Assembly (NCBI RefSeq): GCF_000373645.1
Contig: NZ_KB892001.1
Span: 491,394-555,393, forward strand
DNA from: Streptomyces sp. ATexAB-D23
GTDB taxonomy: Bacteria; Actinomycetota; Actinomycetes; Streptomycetales; Streptomycetaceae
Reading direction: 5' to 3'
Length of the DNA stretch: 64,000 nucleotides
The notes beneath the pieces are model-generated. The model was not told the origin of the DNA, searched no databases, and saw only the letters and a list, made by a program, of their open reading frames with translations. Both the position numbers and the translations under genes were made by a program. Within the stretch, counting starts at the first letter, position 1, and each line of letters begins with the position of its first letter. Positions 1-8,943 of the stretch are shown here, piece by piece.

Positions 1-49
1 GGTGACTGGGCGTGCGTGGCCCGCCCCCAGGGCAGATGCTGGACCCGTG

Positions 50-568
50 ATGGACGAGACGGAGTTCTGGGAGCTGATCGACAGCACCCGCGAGGCCGCC
101 GACGGCGACCCCGAGGACCATGCCGACCTGCTGGTCGAACGGCTGGTGCGGCTCGATCCCGATTCCGTGCTGGACTTCGCCCGGCACTTCGAGGCCCGCT
201 TCAACCGCGCCTACCGCTGGGACCTGTGGGCCGCGGCAGCCGTGCTGCTCGGCGGCGCGGACGAGGACGCCTTCGACTGCTTCCGCTGCTGGCTGATCGG
301 CCGGGGCCGGGAGGTCTTCGAGGGCGCGGTGCACGACCCGGACAGCCTGGCCGAGCTGCTGGACGACTTCGACGAGGAGCTGGACGGGGACGCGGAGGAG
401 CTGGGGTACGCGGCCGACGAGGCGTACGAGCAGCTCACCGGCCTGGTCGCGCCCGATCTGGGGCTGCCGCCGCAGGCCGAGGAGCCGGAGGGCACGCCGC
501 TGGACCCCGGCGACGACGCGGCGCCGGCGGCCCGGCTGCCCGCGCTGTGGGAGCGGTTCGGCCACTGA
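50..568 (+). CDS. DUF4240 domain protein
   Basis: This 172-residue acidic protein begins MDETEFWELID and contains the run DCFRCWLIGRGREVFE near residue 80, both typical of the DUF4240 family, which is common in Streptomyces. The family has no established biochemical role. No membrane segment or signal peptide is visible, so it is probably cytosolic. I chose ATG 50 because the family motif starts there; GTG 47 directly precedes it and upstream codons are not family-like. The C-terminal 40 residues are Asp/Glu/Pro/Ala-rich and probably unstructured. The upstream context lies outside the window. Confidence 0.75.
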   Translation: MDETEFWELIDSTREAADGDPEDHADLLVERLVRLDPDSVLDFARHFEARFNRAYRWDLWAAAAVLLGGADEDAFDCFRCWLIGRGREVFEGAVHDPDSLAELLDDFDEELDGDAEELGYAADEAYEQLTGLVAPDLGLPPQAEEPEGTPLDPGDDAAPAARLPALWERFGH

Positions 569-580
569 GCGCCACGCGGG

Positions 581-1108
581 TCACGGGGCGAGCGGCCGGC
601 CCATCATCACGTCGTCCACGTACCGCCCGTCCAGGAAGAACTCGCCGCGCAGCACACCCTCGACGGTGAAGCCCTCCGCCTCGTACAGCGCGCGGGCCGG
701 CGCGTTGTGGCCGAGGACCCGCAGGGTCATCCGGTTCGCGCCCTCGCCGCGCGCCGCGAGGCAGCCGGCCCGGACGAGCGCGCGCCCGACGCCCCGGCCG
801 CGCGCCCAGCCGGCGACGGCGAGGCCCTGTATCTGACGGACGTGCGCGTTGCAGGCCAGCGGGGTGGGCGGCACCACCCGGATGTATCCGGCCAGGCCCC
901 GGACCCCGGCCTCGTTCACCGCCTCGGCCACCAGGATGTCCTGGGGCAGGTGCCGCTCGTCGAAGAACGGCTCGTAGGGCGGCTGCGGGCGCGGCTGCAC
1001 GGCGTGCAGCGTCGACCAGGTGGCGCGGTCCAGTTCACCGAGTGCGGGGCCGTCCTGCGGGACGGCGCGGCGGACGGCGGGGGCTGCGGCGGCGGGTGAC
1101 TCGGTCAT
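581..1108 (-). CDS. GNAT family N-acetyltransferase
   Basis: This 175-residue protein has a GNAT fold: the acetyl-CoA pyrophosphate-binding segment WARGRGVGRALVRAG lies near residues 105-120, followed by NAPARALYEAEGF, the usual alpha4/beta6 region. The acceptor substrate cannot be inferred. The start is placed at the ATG whose complement is 1106-1108, which gives MTESPAAA; an in-frame extension to 1147 has no family similarity. It converges with the DUF4240 gene across a 12-base gap and diverges from the epimerase-like gene, so the region 1109-1164 probably holds both promoters. Confidence 0.85.
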   Translation of the reverse strand: MTESPAAAAPAVRRAVPQDGPALGELDRATWSTLHAVQPRPQPPYEPFFDERHLPQDILVAEAVNEAGVRGLAGYIRVVPPTPLACNAHVRQIQGLAVAGWARGRGVGRALVRAGCLAARGEGANRMTLRVLGHNAPARALYEAEGFTVEGVLRGEFFLDGRYVDDVMMGRPLAP

Positions 1109-1164
1109 GGCCGCCACTGTGCCACGGCGGTGCCGGGCGGGGTCCATGGGGCAGGATGGGTGCC

Positions 1165-2064
1165 ATGCCGCACTCCCGTATCGCCGTCAGCGGATCGTCC
1201 GGACTCATCGGAGCGGCGCTGGTGCGCTCGCTGCGGGCCGACGGGCACGAGGTGGTCCGCCTGGTCCGCCGCCCGGCGCGGGCCGGTGACGAGGTGGAGT
1301 GGGACCCCGGGCGGGGCTACGTCGACGTGGCCGGTCTGGTGGGCTGCGACGCGGTCGTGCACCTCGCGGGGGCCGGGGTGGGCGACCACCGCTGGACCGA
1401 GGCGTACAAGAAGGAGATCCGGGACAGCCGGGTGCTCGGGACCGCCGCCGTCGCGGACGCCGTCGCCTCCCTGGACACCCCGCCCGCCGTGTTCCTGTCC
1501 GGGTCGGCGATCGGCTTCTACGGCGACACCGCGGACCGCGCGATCGACGAGGACGCGCCGCCGGGCGACGGGTTCCTGCCGTCGGTGTGCGTGGAGTGGG
1601 AGGAGGCCACGGCCGCCGCCGAGGAGGCCGGGGTGCGTACGGTGCACGCCCGCACCGGACTGGTGGTCGCCCGGGAGAGCGGCGCCTGGGGCCGGCTCTT
1701 CCCGCTGTTCCGGGCCGGGCTCGGCGGCCGGCTGGGCAACGGGCGGCAGTACTGGAGCTTCATCGCGCTGCACGATCACATCGCGGCGCTGCGGCACATC
1801 CTGGACACCCCGGAGCTGTCCGGCCCGGTGAACCTGACCGGCCCGGCGCCCGTCACCAACGCCGAGGTGACGGCCGCGATGGGGCGGGTCCTGCGGCGGC
1901 CCACCCTGTTCACGGCGCCCGCGCCGGCGCTGCGGATCGCGCTGGGCGAGTTCGCCGGGGACGTGCTGGGCAGTCAGCGGGTGCTGCCCGCACGGCTGCT
2001 GGACTCGGGCTTCTCGTACGCCTTCCCCGGCATCGACGCCGCCATCCGCGCGGCCCTGCGCTGA
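1165..2064 (+). CDS. TIGR01777 family epimerase-like SDR protein
   Basis: This 299-residue extended short-chain dehydrogenase/reductase homologue has the N-terminal Rossmann signature SGSSGLIGAALVRSL (Gly-rich NAD(P)-binding loop) and the family run DAVVHLAGAGV. It ends in the C-terminal DUF1731-type region with FAGDVLGSQRVLPARLL. Members are annotated as nucleotide-sugar epimerase or cell-division-inhibitor-like, but the true substrate is unknown. ATG 1165 follows GGGGCAGGA at a normal ribosome-site distance; ATG 1156 is a possible alternative. It is probably cytosolic and monocistronic. Confidence 0.88.
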   Translation: MPHSRIAVSGSSGLIGAALVRSLRADGHEVVRLVRRPARAGDEVEWDPGRGYVDVAGLVGCDAVVHLAGAGVGDHRWTEAYKKEIRDSRVLGTAAVADAVASLDTPPAVFLSGSAIGFYGDTADRAIDEDAPPGDGFLPSVCVEWEEATAAAEEAGVRTVHARTGLVVARESGAWGRLFPLFRAGLGGRLGNGRQYWSFIALHDHIAALRHILDTPELSGPVNLTGPAPVTNAEVTAAMGRVLRRPTLFTAPAPALRIALGEFAGDVLGSQRVLPARLLDSGFSYAFPGIDAAIRAALR

Positions 2065-2243
2065 ACCTCCCGCACCACCCGCACCAGCCTCGGACGGGTG
2101 TGCGACCCCGTGCACCGGTGCCCCCGTACGCGCGCGACTGCGCACGATCGGGCACTCTCCTAGCCTCCTGATGAACACACGCATTCCGGTGGGCGGTTGA
2201 GGGCAAGAGCCCCCCACCAATCGCGCCGAATCGGGGAGGGCAC

Positions 2244-3590
2244 GTGCTCAGCACGGCACACCACGCGGACGTCGTCGTCATCGGGGCCGGAATCGCCGGC
2301 CTGTCAGCGGCCCACCATCTGACCAGCGCGGGAGTCGGGGTCAGCGTCCTGGAGGCCGGCCCCGGCGTCGGCGGCCGGATGACGACCGACGAGGTGGACG
2401 GGTTCCGCCTCGACCACGTCGGCCCGCTGCTCAACACCGCCTACCCGGAGCTGCGCACGACGCCCGGTCTCGACGGTCTCGTCCTGCGTACCTTCGACCC
2501 CGGCGTCCTCGTCCACAGCGAGGGCCGCCGCCACCGGACCGGGGAGACGCGCGGCACCCAGGGCCCACGCAGCGCACGGGGCGCGTTGAAAGCGGCGCGC
2601 GCCCTCGCGAGCGCCCCCAGGCCGCCACGGGCGGGCGCCCTCAGCGGAGCCATGGGCGGCGCGATCGACCACGCACGGCTCGGCGTGGCACTGGCCCGCC
2701 TCGCCGCCACCCCGCCGGCCCGCATCCTCGCCCGGCCCGAACGCGCCGCACTCGACGCCCTGTCCGGCCGGCTGTCCGCCCGTACGCTCAACGGCTTCGT
2801 ACGCCCCCTGCTCACCGCGCTGCTCAGCGACCCGGACCTCGCCACCTCCAGCAGGTACGCCGACCTCGCCCTGCGCACCTACGCGAGCGGGCGGCTGTGC
2901 GTACCGGAGGGCGGGGCGGGCACCCTGCCCGAACTCCTCGCGGCTTCCCTGCCGCCCGGCACCGTACGCACCGGGGTGCACGTCACCTCCGCCGACATCA
3001 CCTCGGTCCGCACCAAGGAACACGGCGAACTGGGCTGCCGCTCCCTGCTGATCGCGACCGGCGCGAGCGCCGCGGCCGAACTGCTGCCGGGCCTGCGCAT
3101 GCCGTCCTTCCACCCCGTGACGGTGCTCCACCACACCGCCCCCGCTCCCCCGCCGACCGGTGCCTCACTGGTGCTGGACGCCGACCGCTCGGGGCCCGTC
3201 GCGCACACCGCGGTGATGAGCGAGGTCGACCCGGCCCGCGCCCCGCGCGGCCGGACCCTGATCAGCTCCACCGTGCTCGGCACCCCGCCTCCCGGCCTCG
3301 ACCGCGCGGTCCGCGCCCACCTCGCCACGCTCTACGGCGTGCCCACCGACGACTGGGAACTGCTGGCCGCCCACCACGACCCGGAGGCGGTGCCCGCGAT
3401 GACGCCGCCGCACGACCCGGCCCGCCCGGTCCGGGTGCTCGCGGGCCTGTACGTGTGCGGGGACCACCGCGACACCGGCACGGTCCGGGGCGCCCTGGCG
3501 TCCGGCCGGCGGGCCGCCGTCTCGATCCTGAGCGACCTCGGCGTACGGCCGGCCGCCGGGGGCGGGGCGGTGCTCCCCCGGGCCGCCTGA
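2244..3590 (+). CDS. NAD(P)/FAD-dependent oxidoreductase
   Basis: This 448-residue flavoprotein carries the dinucleotide-binding motif VVVIGAGIAGLSAAHHL at residues 10-26 and an acidic strand end at LEAG, followed by GGRMTTDEVDGFRLDHVG, the amine oxidase/protoporphyrinogen oxidase-like pattern. The C-terminal VLAGLYVCGDHRDTGTVRGALASGRRAA is the usual FAD-contacting segment of that superfamily. The substrate is not predictable. GTG 2244 is preceded by GGGGAGGG, a strong ribosome site. The gene converges on the HTH-TPR regulator with only 4 bases between stop codons. Confidence 0.85.
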   Translation: MLSTAHHADVVVIGAGIAGLSAAHHLTSAGVGVSVLEAGPGVGGRMTTDEVDGFRLDHVGPLLNTAYPELRTTPGLDGLVLRTFDPGVLVHSEGRRHRTGETRGTQGPRSARGALKAARALASAPRPPRAGALSGAMGGAIDHARLGVALARLAATPPARILARPERAALDALSGRLSARTLNGFVRPLLTALLSDPDLATSSRYADLALRTYASGRLCVPEGGAGTLPELLAASLPPGTVRTGVHVTSADITSVRTKEHGELGCRSLLIATGASAAAELLPGLRMPSFHPVTVLHHTAPAPPPTGASLVLDADRSGPVAHTAVMSEVDPARAPRGRTLISSTVLGTPPPGLDRAVRAHLATLYGVPTDDWELLAAHHDPEAVPAMTPPHDPARPVRVLAGLYVCGDHRDTGTVRGALASGRRAAVSILSDLGVRPAAGGGAVLPRAA

Positions 3591-3594
3591 CGCC

Positions 3595-5247
3595 TCAGCC
3601 CAGCGCGGCGACCCGTTCGCGGTAGCCGCGCACGGCCGCCGCGTCCCGGAAGGGCTCAAGCCGCCGCTCGAAGTCGCGCACGTACTCCGTGGCCCGTACC
3701 GAACGCATCTCGGCGGCCTGCTGGGCGGCCTCCGCGCCCAGCCGGCAGGCCTGCTCCAGCTCGCCGAGGCCGAGCCGGGCGCAGGCCAGCACCACCCGGC
3801 AGAACAGCCTGCTGCGGGCGTACGCGGGGGCGCGCAGCTGGAGCGAGCGCTCCGCGTGCTGGGCGGCGGGCCGGTACTGCTGGAGGTCGCGGTGGCAGTG
3901 GCCGAACTCGTCGGCGAGCTGCGCCTCGTCGAAGTGGCGCGCCCAGTGCGGCACCTCGTCACCGGGGCGGGCCGTCTCCAGCGCCCGTTCGGCCCGCGCG
4001 AGCGAGGCGGTGCACGCCTTGGCGTCCCCGAGCACCGCGTGGCCGCGCGCCTCGACCGCGTGCAGCAGGGCGAGGACGGCGTGGGGGGCGGCGGAGCCGA
4101 TGCCCTGCTGGGCGACCCTGGCCAGCTGGACCGCCTCCCGGCCGTGCGCGAGGTAGACCGCCTGGCGGCTCATGGTGATGAGGACGTAGCTGCCGTAGGC
4201 GCGGTCCCCGGCGGCCTGGGAGAGCCGTAGGGCCTGCACGAAGTAGCGCTGGGCGAGCCCGTGGGCGGCGATGTCGTACGAGGTCCAGCCGGCCAGCCGG
4301 GTCAGGTCGGCGGCGGCCGCGAACAGGCGCCGGCCGGTGGCCTCCGTGTACGTGCCGCGCAGCATCGGCTCCGTCTCGTGCTCCAGGTACCGGACGAGGG
4401 CCTGCCGGGCGTGACCTCCGCCGTAGGCGTGGTCCAGGGTGCGGAACAGCTCGGCGACCGAGCGCAGGGCGGCGACGTCCCCGTCGCCGACCCGCAGTCC
4501 GGAGCCCCGTTCGGTCTGCCGCTGCCGGGGAACGCCGGGGGCGCCGGGCACGGCGGCGGCCGGGGCACCGGGCGGGGCGGGCGTCCCGCCGGGCCTGGAG
4601 GGCGCGGGCCCCCGGACGCCGGGCCGGCCGCCGGTCCCCGGGGCCCCGCCCTGTTCGGGCACGCCGGGCAGGGCGCCGGGCGCGGAGCCGTGTGCCGCGT
4701 ACGGCCCGGAGGCGCCGCGGGAGGCCGCGGGGGCCGGGGCGCCGCCCCCGGTCCGGACCGCGCCACCGGTCCGGACCGGGCTCACGGGGCCGCCCCGGCC
4801 GACCCACTCGTCCGCCCGGCCGATCAGCCAGTCCCGGCTGGGGACGACCAGGCCCGCCGGGGTGAAGGCGATCTTCCGCAGCTCGGCGTGGCTGCCGGAG
4901 TCCTTGCGCCACAGTCCGCTGACGATGTCGACCGCCTCGGCGGGCGTGGCGGCGAATTCGAGCCCCGCGTAGACGGGGGCGCAGGCGTCCAGGCCCAGGT
5001 CCTGTGCGGAGAGCCGGCGGCCGAGCCGCCGGGTGAAGACCTCGGCGATCAGCGCGGGGGTGGTGCCCCGGGGCTGCTGGCCGCGCAGCCAGCGGGTCAC
5101 GGAGGTCTTGTCGTACCGCAGGTCGAGGCCGTGTTCGAGGCCGAGCTGATCCACCCGGCGGGCGAGGCCGGCGTTGGAGAATCCGGCCTCGGTGATGAGT
5201 GAGGCGAGCCGACGGTTGGGGGTGCGCTGCGGGGGTCGTTCCGACAT
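3595..5247 (-). CDS. HTH-TPR transcriptional regulator (NsdA-like)
   Basis: This 550-residue protein has an N-terminal helix-turn-helix region (residues 10-80, including DKTSVTRWLRGQQPRGTTPALIAEV). A Gly/Pro/Ala-rich low-complexity linker spans roughly 155-250, and the C-terminal half is a helical TPR-like array (LFRTLDHAYGGGHARQAL, LIAMSRQ-type repeats). This architecture matches the NsdA-type regulators of Streptomyces that repress sporulation and antibiotic production; assignment to that exact orthologue is inference. The start is the ATG complementary to 5245-5247. It is transcribed divergently from lipB across a roughly 280-base region. The linker length is unusually variable among relatives. 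Confidence 0.75.
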   Translation of the reverse strand: MSERPPQRTPNRRLASLITEAGFSNAGLARRVDQLGLEHGLDLRYDKTSVTRWLRGQQPRGTTPALIAEVFTRRLGRRLSAQDLGLDACAPVYAGLEFAATPAEAVDIVSGLWRKDSGSHAELRKIAFTPAGLVVPSRDWLIGRADEWVGRGGPVSPVRTGGAVRTGGGAPAPAASRGASGPYAAHGSAPGALPGVPEQGGAPGTGGRPGVRGPAPSRPGGTPAPPGAPAAAVPGAPGVPRQRQTERGSGLRVGDGDVAALRSVAELFRTLDHAYGGGHARQALVRYLEHETEPMLRGTYTEATGRRLFAAAADLTRLAGWTSYDIAAHGLAQRYFVQALRLSQAAGDRAYGSYVLITMSRQAVYLAHGREAVQLARVAQQGIGSAAPHAVLALLHAVEARGHAVLGDAKACTASLARAERALETARPGDEVPHWARHFDEAQLADEFGHCHRDLQQYRPAAQHAERSLQLRAPAYARSRLFCRVVLACARLGLGELEQACRLGAEAAQQAAEMRSVRATEYVRDFERRLEPFRDAAAVRGYRERVAALG

Positions 5248-5524
5248 CAGCTGTAGGGTCTCCTGCCTTCTGGGCCGGGCGGGCAGCCCTCAGGGCCTCC
5301 TCTGACGAACGGCGCGAATTTAACTGTCGGCGGGGCGGCCCCGGTCTCCTTTGCTCCACATTCATCCGATCGTGTGAGGATTGCGGGCGGTGCTGACGGG
5401 AAAGACCTGCCCGTCCCCCGCTCCCCCGACGGTCGTACAGTGGCTCGGGCGCGATTCGTGCAGGGTGACGCGGTGCCGGGGAAACCCTCCGGACCACGGC
5501 ACCGCGAGTAGAGAGGCTGCTGTC
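5248..5524. promoter_or_regulatory. divergent intergenic region upstream of lipB
   Basis: This 277-base non-coding stretch separates the minus-strand HTH-TPR gene from lipB. It must contain the promoters of both genes. It has a locally AT-richer patch around 5318-5385, but I do not see a convincing repressor palindrome or riboswitch-like structure. Confidence 0.4.
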
Positions 5525-6337
5525 GTGACTGAGCTCCGGTTCGTCCGCCTGGGTTTCGGCGAGGATGCCGTCGACTACCAGGAGGCCTGGCAGAAGCAGC
5601 GCGAGGTGCACGCGGCACGGTTCGAGGACACCGTCCCCGACACCTGCCTGCTCCTGGAACACCCGCCCGTCTACACAGCGGGCCGGCGCACGGCCGACAG
5701 CGAGCGCCCCCTGGACGGCACCCCGGTCATCGACGTGGACCGCGGCGGCAAGATCACCTGGCACGGCCCCGGCCAGCTCGTCGGCTACCCGATCCAGAAG
5801 CTCCCCCGCCCGGTGGACGTCGTCGCGCACGTGCGCCGCCTGGAGGAGGCGCTGATCCGCACCGCCGCCGAGTTCGGCGTCGAGACCACCCGGGTCGAGG
5901 GCCGCAGCGGCGTCTGGGTCCTGGGCGACCCGGTCGAGCGGCGCCCCGCCGTCGGCGGCCTCACCCTCGACTTCGACCCGCGCATGCAGGACGACGAGTT
6001 CGACCCCCGGCTCAACGGCCCGGAGTACGCCCCGTCCAACGCCGGCCAGCGCCGCGAGGACCGCAAGCTGGCCGCGATCGGCATCCGGGTCGCCAAGGGC
6101 GTGACCATGCACGGCTTCTCGTTCAACGTGAACCCGGACAACACCTGGTTCGACCGGATCGTGCCCTGCGGCATCCGGGACGCGGGCGTCACCTCGCTCG
6201 CGTACGAACTCGGCCGCGACATCACCATCGCCGAGGTCCTCCCGGTCGTCGAGAAGCACCTGCGCGACATCCTGGAGAACGCCGAGCCGGCCCCGCGCGT
6301 CGTCGCCCGCGCCGACGACGCCATGGCCACGGCGTGA
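5525..6337 (+). CDS. lipB: lipoyl(octanoyl) transferase LipB
   Basis: LipB transfers octanoate from acyl carrier protein to the lipoyl domains of 2-oxoacid dehydrogenases and GcvH, the first step of endogenous lipoate assembly, in the cytosol. The 270-residue product shows the family motifs [26 protein letters not shown], the catalytic lysine in [10 protein letters not shown] and the acyl-accepting cysteine in [19 protein letters not shown] 5525 was chosen because it yields the conserved [12 protein letters not shown] start; upstream in-frame sequence is not conserved in character. The C-terminal 25 residues are an Ala/Arg-rich tail. lipA follows 132 bases downstream in the same direction. 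Confidence 0.96.
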   Translation: MTELRFVRLGFGEDAVDYQEAWQKQREVHAARFEDTVPDTCLLLEHPPVYTAGRRTADSERPLDGTPVIDVDRGGKITWHGPGQLVGYPIQKLPRPVDVVAHVRRLEEALIRTAAEFGVETTRVEGRSGVWVLGDPVERRPAVGGLTLDFDPRMQDDEFDPRLNGPEYAPSNAGQRREDRKLAAIGIRVAKGVTMHGFSFNVNPDNTWFDRIVPCGIRDAGVTSLAYELGRDITIAEVLPVVEKHLRDILENAEPAPRVVARADDAMATA

Positions 6338-6469
6338 CCCACGGAACACGCCTCCGGGAATAGGCCCTGCCGCCCCCAGGTTGGGCAGACGTAAAGCCGA
6401 ATGAACTACGGGCGTACCCTGGTGTTCGCCGAAGAATCCAATGCAGTGAAAGCAAAGGGGAGTGCCGGA

Positions 6470-7432
6470 GTGTCTGTCGCACCTGACGGGCGCAAGATGC
6501 TGCGCCTTGAGGTCCGGAACAGCCAGACCCCCATCGAGCGCAAGCCCGAGTGGATCAAAACCCGGGCCAAGATGGGTCCTGAGTACAACCAGCTGCAGAA
6601 ACTCGTCAAGAGCGAGGGCCTGCACACGGTGTGCCAGGAGGCCGGCTGCCCCAACATCTTCGAGTGCTGGGAGGACCGCGAGGCCACGTTCCTCATCGGC
6701 GGCGACCAGTGCACCCGGCGTTGTGACTTCTGCCAGATCGACACGGGCAAGCCGCAGGCGCTGGACCGGGACGAGCCCCGCCGTGTCGGCGAGTCGGTCG
6801 TCACGATGGACCTGAACTACGCCACGATCACCGGCGTCGCCCGCGACGACCTGGAGGACGGCGGCGCCTGGCTGTACGCGGAGACCGTGCGCCAGATCCA
6901 CGCGCAGACGGCGGAGCGGGAGGGCGGCCACACCAAGGTCGAGCTGCTGATCCCCGACTTCAACGCCGAGCCCGAGCAGCTCGCCGAGGTCTTCTCCTCG
7001 CGCCCGGAGGTGCTGGGGCACAACGTGGAGACGGTACCGCGCATCTTCAAGCGGATCCGGCCCGGCTTCCGCTACGAGCGCTCCCTGGAGGTCATCACCC
7101 GGGCCCGCGAGGCCGGTCTGGTGACCAAGTCCAACCTGATCCTCGGCATGGGCGAGACCCGCGAGGAGGTCAGCCAGGCGCTCCGGGACCTGCACGACGC
7201 CGGCTGCGAGCTCATCACGATCACCCAGTACCTGCGGCCGTCCCCGCGCCACCACCCGGTCGAGCGCTGGGTGAAGCCGCACGAGTTCGTGGAGCTGAAG
7301 GACGAGGCCGACGCGATCGGCTACTCGGGCGTGATGTCCGGACCGCTGGTCCGCTCCTCCTACCGCGCGGGCCGGCTGTTCCAGCAGGCGATGGACCGGC
7401 GCGGGGCCCAGATCGCGGCGCCTTCCGCGTAA
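6470..7432 (+). CDS. lipA: lipoyl synthase LipA
   Basis: LipA is a radical-SAM enzyme that inserts two sulfurs into protein-bound octanoyl groups, using LipB's product. The 320-residue protein has the auxiliary 4Fe-4S cluster motif [12 protein letters not shown] (CX4CX5C) and the radical-SAM motif CTRRCDFC (CX3CX2C). The C-terminal RSSYRAG supplies the serine ligand of the auxiliary cluster. GTG 6470 is preceded by AAAGGGGAG and gives the normal actinobacterial N-terminus. An upstream ATG at 6401 would add 23 non-conserved residues. It probably forms a functional unit with lipB. Confidence 0.97.
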   Translation: MSVAPDGRKMLRLEVRNSQTPIERKPEWIKTRAKMGPEYNQLQKLVKSEGLHTVCQEAGCPNIFECWEDREATFLIGGDQCTRRCDFCQIDTGKPQALDRDEPRRVGESVVTMDLNYATITGVARDDLEDGGAWLYAETVRQIHAQTAEREGGHTKVELLIPDFNAEPEQLAEVFSSRPEVLGHNVETVPRIFKRIRPGFRYERSLEVITRAREAGLVTKSNLILGMGETREEVSQALRDLHDAGCELITITQYLRPSPRHHPVERWVKPHEFVELKDEADAIGYSGVMSGPLVRSSYRAGRLFQQAMDRRGAQIAAPSA

Positions 7433-7738
7433 GCACCGCGCGACCGCCCTGTGTGAAATCGCGCACAAGCGGCTACCGCCGAGTAATGGCCGAACCGACG
7501 CGGTCCTTCCACTCCTCGCAGGTCCGAGAGGCCACCGGGGCGCGGACGGACCGCGTCGGCGTGCGCGGCGCCGATATCAGGGTTTCATTGGTGTTTGACC
7601 GACCGGTCATGCGCTGGTAACACCGGACAGTGACGCTGGATGAACGCGCAGCGCGGTGACTTCGACCGCCACCGCCGACCCTGCGCCCCGTCTCCAGTCC
7701 GCGCAGCACACGCACATCGTTTTGAGGGGACTTCCACG
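7433..7738. other. 306-base gene-free region with long inverted repeat
   Basis: No gene is supported here. A 12-base perfect inverted repeat (CCGACGCGGTCC at 7495-7506, complement at 7548-7559) encloses a 41-base loop and could act as a weak terminator for lipA or as structure in a leader. Around 7595-7610 TTGACC is followed by the palindrome GACCGGTC, a possible promoter/operator for the small gene at 7739. These are low-certainty readings. Confidence 0.35.
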
Positions 7739-7954
7739 ATGCAGGCCGCGCCGGTACGCGCCACCGTCATCCCGACCGTCACCGATGCCCTCCGCGCCGT
7801 CGAGTCGCTGCTGCTGAGCAGCGGCCAGCGCACCGCCCGCCGCAACGCCTGGACGGCCGTCCTGGAGGACCGCCGCCGGGCCAAGGACCGGGCCGAGTCC
7901 GGCTACGCACTGGAACGGGAGGCCGTGGCCGCCCGTCGTTCCCGGGCCACGTAA
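7739..7954 (+). CDS. small conserved Streptomyces protein, 71 residues
   Basis: This 71-residue basic helical protein has the runs VTDALRAVESLLLSS and NAWTAVLEDRRRAKDR. I recognise it as a small hypothetical protein usually found between lipA and the DUF4191 gene in streptomycetes, but no function is known. ATG 7739 has the ribosome site TGAGGGGA. It has no signal peptide or membrane segment. It lies 10 bases before the DUF4191 gene, so co-transcription is likely. Confidence 0.7.
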   Translation: MQAAPVRATVIPTVTDALRAVESLLLSSGQRTARRNAWTAVLEDRRRAKDRAESGYALEREAVAARRSRAT

Positions 7955-7964
7955 ACTTCCTTGC

Positions 7965-8675
7965 ATGGCGAGGAAGGCAAACACCACTGAAGGCGCGGAC
8001 AGCGCCGAGAACGCGGGGCGGCTCAAGCAGATCGCCCTGACCTACAAGATGACCAGGCGGACCGACACCAAGATCGGTCTTGTGGTCGCGGGTGTGGGAA
8101 TCGTCACCTTCGGTGTCATCCTCGCGATCGGTTTCCTGATCGACCACCCGATCTACCTGGGCATCCTGGGCTTCGTGCTCGCCCTCCTCGCGATGGCGAT
8201 CGTCTTCGGACGGCGCGCCGAGCGCGCGGCCTTCGGGCAGATGGAGGGCCAGCCCGGCGCCGCGGCCGCGGTGCTGGACCGCGTGGGCCGCGGCTGGACG
8301 ACGACGCCCGCGGTCGCGATGAACCGCAACCAGGACGTCGTCCACCGCGCCGTGGGCAAGGCGGGCATCGTGCTGGTCGCCGAGGGCAATCCGAACCGGG
8401 TGAAGAGCCTGCTCGCGGCCGAGAAGAAGCGGATGGCCCGCATCGTCGTCGACGTCCCCGTCCACGACATCATCGTCGGCAACGGCGAGGGCCAGGTGCC
8501 GCTGAAGAAGGTGCGCACCAAGATGCTGAAGCTGCCGCGCGTACTGACCGGCCCCCAGGTCACCGCCGCCAACGACCGGCTGCGCGCGATGGGCGACCTG
8601 ATGAGCAACATGCCGCTGCCGAAGGGCCCCCTCCCCGGCCGCGGGGGCGCCGGCCGCCCGCCCCGCGCACGCTAG
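7965..8675 (+). CDS. DUF4191 membrane protein
   Basis: This 236-residue protein matches the DUF4191 family of actinobacterial membrane proteins. Two hydrophobic helices near residues 43-62 (LVVAGVGIVTFGVILAIGF) and 66-85 (IYLGILGFVLALLAMAIVFG) are followed by a cytosolic-looking domain with GQPGAAAAVLDRVGRGW and DVPVHDIIVGNGEGQVPL. The function is unknown. It is normally neighboured by an RDD-family gene and glnA; here a glycosyltransferase gene and a mobile element lie between. Confidence 0.85.
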   Translation: MARKANTTEGADSAENAGRLKQIALTYKMTRRTDTKIGLVVAGVGIVTFGVILAIGFLIDHPIYLGILGFVLALLAMAIVFGRRAERAAFGQMEGQPGAAAAVLDRVGRGWTTTPAVAMNRNQDVVHRAVGKAGIVLVAEGNPNRVKSLLAAEKKRMARIVVDVPVHDIIVGNGEGQVPLKKVRTKMLKLPRVLTGPQVTAANDRLRAMGDLMSNMPLPKGPLPGRGGAGRPPRAR

Positions 8676-8703
8676 CCGCGGGCTCCCGCGGCGGTCGTCT
8701 CCC

Positions 8704-8758
8704 ACATATGAAGCCTGTGACAGGGCGCCTGCGGCGCCCTGTCACAGGCTTCATATGT
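8704..8758. terminator. perfect 26-bp palindrome with 3-base loop
   Basis: Positions 8704-8729 (beginning ACATATGAAGCCTGTGACAG) are exactly complementary to 8733-8758, separated only by TGC. The transcript on either strand would form a 26-base-pair hairpin. It lies about 30 bases after the DUF4191 stop codon, so a bidirectional terminator is the simplest reading. The perfection and length exceed the other terminators in this window. Confidence 0.7.
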
Positions 8759-8777
8759 TCCGGATCCGGACAGGCCC

Positions 8778-8943
8778 TAAGGGCTGTCCCGCAATTCCTG
8801 GCGGGCGCACGACGTCAGCTACGGCACCTCGCCGCGTTGTCGAAACGCCCGAATACATCCAGTATGCGGGCGCCTCTCCGCCTTGCGATGCACCGCATCT
8901 GACGCCGCGCGCTGATCCGCCAGGAATTGCGGGACAGCCCTTA
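8778..8943 (+). mobile_element. 162-bp MITE, copy 1 (IS630-type)
   Basis: The non-coding element spans 8780-8941 and is flanked by a duplicated TA (8778-8779 and 8942-8943). Its ends are 25-bp perfect inverted repeats starting AGGGCTGTCCCGCAATT. The interior is itself an imperfect inverted repeat. It is identical to the copies at 25547-25708 and 33790-33951. The pre-insertion site reads CTAG, the known target of the IS630 family. It carries no transposase, so it would need one in trans. It sits in the stop codon of the adjacent glycosyltransferase gene. Confidence 0.9.

Noticed and set aside
3959..7468. Long open frame (over 1100 codons) on the minus strand across lipB and lipA
   Set aside because: It is antisense to two certain genes and its translation is low-complexity with no domain; long shadow frames are expected in DNA with GC-biased third positions.
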